The notes beneath the pieces are model-generated. The model was not told the origin of the DNA. It did not search any database and was given only the letters and a program-made list of their open reading frames with translations. From Allodiplogaster sudhausi (Eukaryota > Nematoda > Chromadorea > Rhabditida > Diplogasteridae), in assembly GCA_945643635.1 (NCBI GenBank), contig CALZFC010000029.1:1868001-1932000 (forward strand): a stretch of DNA of 64,000 nucleotides. Reading direction: 5' to 3'. The position numbers and the translations under genes are program-made. Below are positions 57,676 through 64,000 of the stretch, in pieces (positions within the stretch are counted from its first letter, which is position 1; every line of letters begins with the position of its first letter).

Positions 57676-58492
57676 TTATGGGGCGTTCGGATCCTTGGTT
57701 GTTGTCGTGGTTGTGGATGCCGTTGTCGTTGTGGTGCCCGTGGTGGTTGTTGACTGGAAAGGAAAGGAGAATATTGGAATGTCACTCCCTTCATTCATGA
57801 TGCGCCAAAGATTTTGCTATTTTAAGGTTATAATCAAGTGAAGCAAAGCCTTTAAAGTTTAAAGTCTTTTGATATAAAAAAAAATATAAATCCAAGTCAA
57901 TGAAAACGCAAAGAAGAAAACAATGTACCCCTGTCGTGGTCGTCTCCGAGGCGCACCGATTGCAAGTCTTCGGGCAGAACTGCTTCTTTTGAGCGTCCGA
58001 ATAGGCGGGCGACGAGCAGAAACCGTTCGCCGCAAACGATCCACAGCTGATATTCAAAATTTATTAGAAACAAAAGAAGCAAATGAAAGAAGAAGAAGAA
58101 GAAGAAGACAAACTTTGGATGGTTGTCCTTGCAGCCGTCGGCCGGGCACAGCCCGCACAAGTTCGGGCAGAACTGCGCCCGCTGCTCCCGCGTGTAGTAC
58201 GGCGAGCTGCAGAAGCCGTTCGCTACCCACGAACGGCAGCTGGAAAAAAGAGCATACTGTTTTTCTCTTCTTTTTACTGTTTTTCCATACTCTTTTAGAA
58301 TTTTTACCCTACCATTTCCCTATTCTTTTACAGTTTTTCCTCAATACTTTTCCAAATGAACATTCTTTACAAAACAACCCTATTCTGATGGCTCCAAACT
58401 CCTCACTTGGGATGATTGTCCGAACAAGCCGCGTTAGTAACTGCGGCGATGCACGCAACGGCTACAGCGACAGCGACGATCGATGATGTCAT
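57676..58492 (-). CDS. Secreted ShKT-domain protein, copy 2
   Basis: Exons 58492-58407, 58239-58114, 58046-57929 and 57753-57676 give 135 residues. The layout is the same as copy 1: signal peptide MTSSIVAVAVAVACIAAV, two ShKT modules (second: NCGSFAANGFCSSPAYSD...CPKTCNRC), then a Thr-only tail ending TKDPNAP. The Trp normally found after the second ShKT cysteine is Phe here. Exon 2 is almost base-for-base identical to that of copies 1 and 3. TTATAAAG lies at about 58611-58618. Confidence 0.9.
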
Positions 58493-59474
58493 CTTTTCAA
58501 CTTCGGTTTTGGCGGCAAACTCAAATTGAGAAATTTTTAAATAAATAAAAAAAATTAGGCGGGAAAATCTAATGAGTAAATGAATGTGATGAGAGTTCCG
58601 GACGCGAGCCTTATAAAGGTGCCACCAGCCACTAACTAGTTGAACAGCTGCTTCACACCTCGCTTTCTCCGACGGGTGAAAGTCTGACTCAGCGAGAGAT
58701 AGAGACAGAGAGAGAGAGAGCCCAAAGAAAAAAAAGAAAAAAAAGAGAATGAGGAAGAGAGTGCCAGAGACGTCACCATCATCAAGGCTTTTGCAACCTC
58801 CTGCCATCCTCCCTCACCAAAGATCTGCGGACCCCGTAATGATGTCTACCGAAATCTCGTCTATTTGTCTGGTGTACTTTATAAATGTTAAAAGTTTTTA
58901 CTTCCTAAGTTTTTTTTAATTCAAATCGTTTTTGGCGGGGAATGAGAAAAATAATATTTGTCATATGACGCATGATCATTTTGCCCCCAATTGTCAGTCA
59001 TGATAATGCTCTTTGTGAATTGCTACATTTTCGCATAACTATTCACACAAACACTCTGGATTTGCAGCCCGACGGCTCGATCTTCCATGCAGCTCAATTT
59101 GGTTGGTTTACAGACAAGGCATGAGAGATCGTATCTAATGCAGAGATGAAAGAGTGAGAGAAGTAAAAGGGGCCGCGAAATGGTAGAGATATATGGATGA
59201 GTCACTATGTGCCAGGAGATGCTTCTTTTCCCGGAATAGTTTAAAAGAAAAATTTGGCTGTGCCGCCCACGCCCGCCACCCGCTACGTGGATTCTTCACA
59301 TACCACGATAGATCACTATAGCCAAAGAGCAGAAAATGTCGAATTATATGCATTAGTGCAGCACATAATTCAGAGATAATATACATATTATTTTTGTTAT
59401 ATATTTATTTCGTTATATTACATTGAAAACAAGCATTGATGAACATAGGTTATGATGAAATTGTGTAAGTGTTT

Positions 59475-59905
59475 TTTTTAGTTCAAATTGTTTTGGCGGG
59501 AAATGTGAAATATAATTTTTTGTCATATTATGCTTGATTATTTTGATCCTGCTCTTAGTGACTTGCTATATTACATTGAAAACAAGCATTGATGAACATA
59601 GGTTATGATGAAATTGTGTAGGTGATAGCTAAGGAAAAAAATAAGATGTGCGGACTCCCGTAATGATGCGTTCCGAGATCTCTGATCGTCTATTTGTCTG
59701 GTGTACTTTATAAATTTTAAAAGTTTTTACTTTCTAAGTTTTTTTTAGTTCAAATTGTTTTGGCGGGAAATGTGAAATATAATTTTTTGTCATATTATGC
59801 TTGATTATTTTGATCCTGCTCTTAGTGACTTGTTATATTACATTGAAAACAAGCATTGATGAACATAGGTTATGATGAAATTGTGTAAGTGATAGCTAAG
59901 GAAAA
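59475..59905. repeat. Local tandem duplication
   Basis: A block starting TTTTTTTTAGTTCAAATTG and reaching GATGAAATTGTGTA occurs at about 59470-59625 and again at about 59740-59895. A third copy of its first part is at 62895-62990 and a diverged one at 58912-59030. Confidence 0.8.
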
Positions 59906-60129
59906 AAATAAATAAGACGAATTAAAGGCCCTGGGAGCAACATGAATGAGAGTCTCTATCAAACATATTGCAGTTTGGAGGAAAGAAAACAAACTATTTA
60001 AAATCCCGTGAACCTATCTTTTGGCTTGGATATTTTGAACTAGTATAAACACTTTTCTGAGGAAGTCTTCTTGGTTCAGATAAGTAACATGCATGCATAT
60101 GACGAATACTCTGATACCGATGTTTATAT

Positions 60130-63100
60130 TAGAAATGTTTTTTTTACCGAACCATCGTTTGTGCAGCATTGAGAAGAGTCTCTTGGAAATCGGCTCAAAG
60201 CTAACGTTTCCCAGCACGTCTTCGTCTGCTTTTCTCTAGTCGCTATTTTCTAAATCTAGACTTTTGGCCGTTTGCCAACGAGTCTCAATGATCAATGATC
60301 ACTCTCGTTGGAGGAATTCGCCTGCTTCGTCAGCTACTTCATTCTTATCGTACACGGGGAAGTCGTCGTGTAGGTCAGCAATCAACATCATGAACAACCT
60401 TTTTTTTGTACACTATTTTCCATAATAGTCAATATAGCGACTCGAAATTTCAATTATTTAGAACACTCTCCACCTAAAAGTGTCATTTACTGCAAGAAGA
60501 TAAAAGGCGAGGTCAATACATTTTTGTATGAATCAAAACGTAATCTTGAATTCGCGTCATTTTGCCTGGCACAAGGGCTAGAGAACACGCGATTTACAGA
60601 TTCGCGACTACAAGTGTCAGGAAAAATCTAATAGATTACGTTTGAGTGCCGTGCGCCTTTAAGTAAAGATATACCTATCTATTTAACCATAAATAATTCA
60701 ACAAAATAATATTCTCCACTTTTGTTCTTACATCTTACGTTCAAGAAAATAAGTTTTGGATTTCACAGGAATTTGAGCACCATTCTCAGAAAAGCGCTTT
60801 AAAAAAGATAAGCGCAATCCGCTGGAGGCAAAAATGTTGTCGCCAATGTCAATGTCTGTCATGAAAACAATCGACCTTGCTGCTCGAAGATATTTTTTCT
60901 TCACTTTTACTTCATTTTCGATATAATTAATAGTGTACAGCTAACTATTAATCGTGCCACTTTCACACATATCTTGGACAATATTTTGCAAGTTGCCGGC
61001 AGAGTAATGGAAAATTTGCCTTCTCTGTGTTTTTCACCAATGAAAGTCCGTTAAACTCAATAGCATCGAATGTCGCAAGAAACAGAGCATGTGGAAATGC
61101 ATAATCATTTAATTATTTTTTTATTCCCTTTCAAATCTTATCATTGACGAGCGGAAGTTGAGGAGTAATGCTTGATCAGAGATTATAGATCAAACATCAT
61201 GTGAGAAATAAACATTTAAAAAAACAGCCCCTCTTTAGGCTTTTGCGACAGGCGGCAACTACGGAGCGTTCGGATCCTTGGTTGTTGTCGTGGTTGCGGT
61301 CGTCGTTGTGCTTCCGGTGGTTGTTGACTTGAAAAAGGGACTCATAAAAGGAGATACACAAGTACCGTACTCAGTATGTAGACTAGAAAAAAGGAGAAAA
61401 AGAAGATAAGTACTGTCCTCTTGCAGAATGGTCAAAGGATTATGCTATTTTAAGGATAAGGATAGGTTAAGGGAATCAAAAGAAGCAACAAAAACCTTTG
61501 AAAAGCAACTTTTTAAAAAAAAATTTTAAAATAAAAAAAAGGAAAAAAGTAACTTACCCCTGTCGTGGTCGTCGCCGAGGCGGTCGTTGTGGCCGCGTCG
61601 CAACGATTGCACGTCTTCGGGCAGAACTGCTTCTTTTGAGCGTCCGAATAGGCGGGAGACGTGCAGAAGCCGTTTGCAGCGAACGATCCACAGCTGATGT
61701 TGAAGATTTATGAATTATTATTATTAATTATTAATAACTAATATTTGCAATCAACAAATTGTAATTGTCTGATTAGCATGAATGATGTCACATATATTAA
61801 AGAAACTCATCATCATACAAATGCAAATTATTTTCAAGGGTAAAATGAGCAAAAGACTACTTTTAATGCGATTTCGTAAGGCTTAGTTTTATATTAATTA
61901 TACATACTACATACATATGTATGTAAATGCATGTTTTTGTTTGGACACAAACTAAGCAAAAAAGAAGAAGAAGATGCACTTTGGATGGTTGTCCTTGCAG
62001 CCGTCGGCCGGGCACAGCCCGCACAAGTTCGGGCAGAACTGCGCCCGCTGCTCCCGCGTGTAGTACGGCGAGCTGCAGAAGCCGTTGGCTACCCACGAAC
62101 GGCAGCTGGGGCAAAATGCTCATGAGTGCTTGTTTCGTGTTCTAATAGTTCTCTTTTTCCTTTTTTTTACTGTTGTTACCTTACCATTTCCCTATTCTTT
62201 TACAGTTTTTCCTCAATACTTTTTCAAATGAACATTCTTTACAAAACAACCCTATTCTGATGGCTCCAAACTCCTCACTTGGGATGTTTATCCGTACAAG
62301 CCGCGTTCGTAACTGCCACGATGCACGCAACGGCTACAGTGACAGCGACGATCGATGACGTCATCTTTTCAACTTCTGTTTTTTTCAGCACGCAAACTCA
62401 AATTGAGAAACTTTTAAATTAAAAAAAATATTAGCCGGAAAATTTAAAAGAATAAATCGATGTGACGAGACGTGAGCTGCTGTGAGCTCTGCCGCATGCG
62501 AGCCTTTTAAAGGTGTACCAGTGGTTGAACAGCTGCTGGCCGCTTCACACCTCGCAATTTCCGATGCGGGGTGAAAGTCTGACTCACAATCAGCAGACGA
62601 AAAAGAGAGAACGAGAGATAGAGAGAGAGAGAGCGAGAGAGAGTGAGAAATTATTAGCGAGAGAGAAATAGAGAGCGAGAGAGAGAGAGAGCTAGACAGA
62701 GAAAGAGAGCCCAAAGAAAATAAGGAAAAAAATGAAAATGAGAAGATCATCATCATCATCGAGGCTTTGCAACCTCCTGCCATCCGAGCCTCACCAAAGA
62801 TGTGCGGACTCCCGTAATGATGCCTTCCGAGATTTCTGATCGTCTATTTGTCCGGTGTACTTTATAAATTTTAAAAGTTTTTACTTTCTAAGTTTTTTTT
62901 AGTTCAAATTGTTTTGGCGGGAAATGTGAAATATAATTTTTTGTCATATTATGCTTGATTATTTTGATCCTGCTCTTAGTGACTTGCTACATTTTCGCAG
63001 AACACACAAAGACAGTAGCTGTGCAGTATTTGGACAGTTTGCAACCCGACGGCTCGATCTTCTACGCAGCTGTATTCTGTTGGTTTTGCAGTCAAGTGTC

Positions 63101-63700
63101 AGGGAAGGCATGAGAGATTCTGTCTATTGCTGAGACGGAAGAGTGAGAGAAGTAAAAGTGGCCGTGAAATAGTAGAGATATATGGATGAGTCACCATGTG
63201 CCAGGCACTGCTTCCTTTCCCGGAATAGTTCATGGCGGTGCCGCCCACGCCCGCCATTCAACACATACCATGCAAAAGATCACTATTGCCAACGAGCAGA
63301 AAATGTGCAATTATGCATCCGTAACACATAATTTAGGCCCTATATACATACATATGATTTTAGTTATTTATTTATTCATTTCGTTCTAGAACATTAAATT
63401 AAAATATATATGTATGTGTATAGGTAAATGAAATTTTGCTAGTAATTGTTAACGAAAAAATAAATATTAGACAAATAAACGGCTCTGGTAGCAAACATGA
63501 ATGAGAGTCTCAACCAAACATATGGCAGTTTGGAGGAACGAAAAAACTATTTAAAATCCCGTGAACCTATCTTTTACTTGGATCTTTTGGAAGAGTAAAA
63601 GCAATTTTCGGAGGAAGTCTTTTTGATTCTGATAAGTAACATATACATATGATGAATTCTCTGATACGGATGTTGATGTATATTAGAAATGTGTGTACCC
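60130..63700. repeat. Tandem segmental duplication, unit 2
   Basis: Second copy of the unit at 56060-60120, carrying ShKT gene 3. The spacing is slightly shorter and there are many small indels, so the duplication is not very recent. Confidence 0.8.
61259..62364 (-). CDS. Secreted ShKT-domain protein, copy 3
   Basis: Exons 62364-62279, 62105-61980, 61693-61558 and 61327-61259 give 138 residues. Signal peptide MTSSIVAVTVAVACIVAV; ShKT 1 starts at CTDKHPNC, ShKT 2 at CKDNHPNC with NGFCTSPAYSD. The tail is Thr/Ala-rich and ends TKDPNAP like copy 2. It is closest to copy 2 throughout and shares its flanks. Intron 2 is longer than in the other copies. It is expected to be secreted, with the same role as the other two. 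Confidence 0.9.
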
Positions 63701-64000
63701 ACTCGATTTCCTGGTTAGAATCCGTCTTTTTTATATATAATTGAACCAACATCCTTCTTCACTCGATTATGGCTCACTATCCACTAACAGTTAGTGCTTC
63801 CCAACATTTCCATATCCGCATGCCAATTCCTTCATTGCATGCTACCCCTACGCTAAACGATGGTTTTCTTCATTGCTTCCCTACACAAATCGACGGTGTC
63901 CTTCCCTTGATGAATAAAATTCATTCCTTCATTCATTCATTCGTTCATCTCGTCTACATCGAAATCATCTTCTTAGCCCCAAGTTCAAATGTCATGTTTA
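63701..64000. other. Right flank, no gene recognised
   Basis: It ends in ATTCATT-type short repeats. No exon was seen. Confidence 0.5.

Larger units (their letters stand above)
56060..60120. repeat. Tandem segmental duplication, unit 1
   Basis: A unit of about 4 kb carrying ShKT gene 2 with its flanks. Shared landmarks with unit 2 are TACCGAACCATCGTTTGTGC (56073 / 60147), GCTTGATCAGAGATTATAGA (57567 / 61170) and the GATAAGTAACAT region at the end (60078 / 63630). Confidence 0.8.

Overview
This is a nematode genomic window. The evidence is a cuticle collagen with the nematode N-terminal domain and furin-like site, a Str-type chemoreceptor, an EGF + ASC (EGAS-like) degenerin channel, and ShKT secreted proteins with Thr-rich tails. 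Genes are split into many short exons (45-240 bp). I assembled exon models by hand from splice signals, phase continuity and family motifs; nearly every junction closes in phase, but no transcript data were available. The genus cannot be named from sequence alone.

Layout. 0-2.5 kb: divergent atlastin GTPase (-), with a Helitron-like repeat in an intron. 2.6-5.9 kb: island of fold-back elements. 7.4 kb: relict GPCR exon. 8.6-10.5 kb: unidentified gene (+). 12 kb: small secreted Cys-rich protein (+). 13.4-17.8 kb: rhodopsin-like 7TM receptor (+). 18.3-33.6 kb: one 17-exon EGAS/degenerin gene (-), whose introns contain a full Ty3/gypsy element, a gag-only LTR element and fold-backs. 34.5-38.8 kb: second fold-back island. 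39-41.2 kb: Str-type 7TM receptor (-). 43.8-48.4 kb: SLC6 transporter (+), possibly decaying. 49.7-51 kb: single-pass membrane protein (+). 51.4-51.9 kb: inverted pair of tRNA-Pro genes. 52-53.1 kb: cuticle collagen (-). 54.5-62.4 kb: three ShKT genes (-), two of them inside a tandem segmental duplication.

The window is unusually rich in transposon-derived structure: fold-back (long inverted-repeat) elements of several families, some sharing termini but not interiors, and CT/GA microsatellites that mostly lie in introns with the pyrimidine strand reading into the 3' splice site. About 5 of 65 modelled introns appear to use GC donors.

The genes do not form one pathway. Several are sensory or membrane proteins (two 7TM receptors, degenerin channel, SLC6 transporter) and several are secreted or cuticular (collagen, ShKT, Cys-rich). 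The points most worth a second look are perfect heat-shock-element arrays inside a Helitron-like repeat, an LTR insertion six bases from a splice junction, an apparently TM1-less channel with a six-cysteine head, and the homogenised second exon of the ShKT trio.
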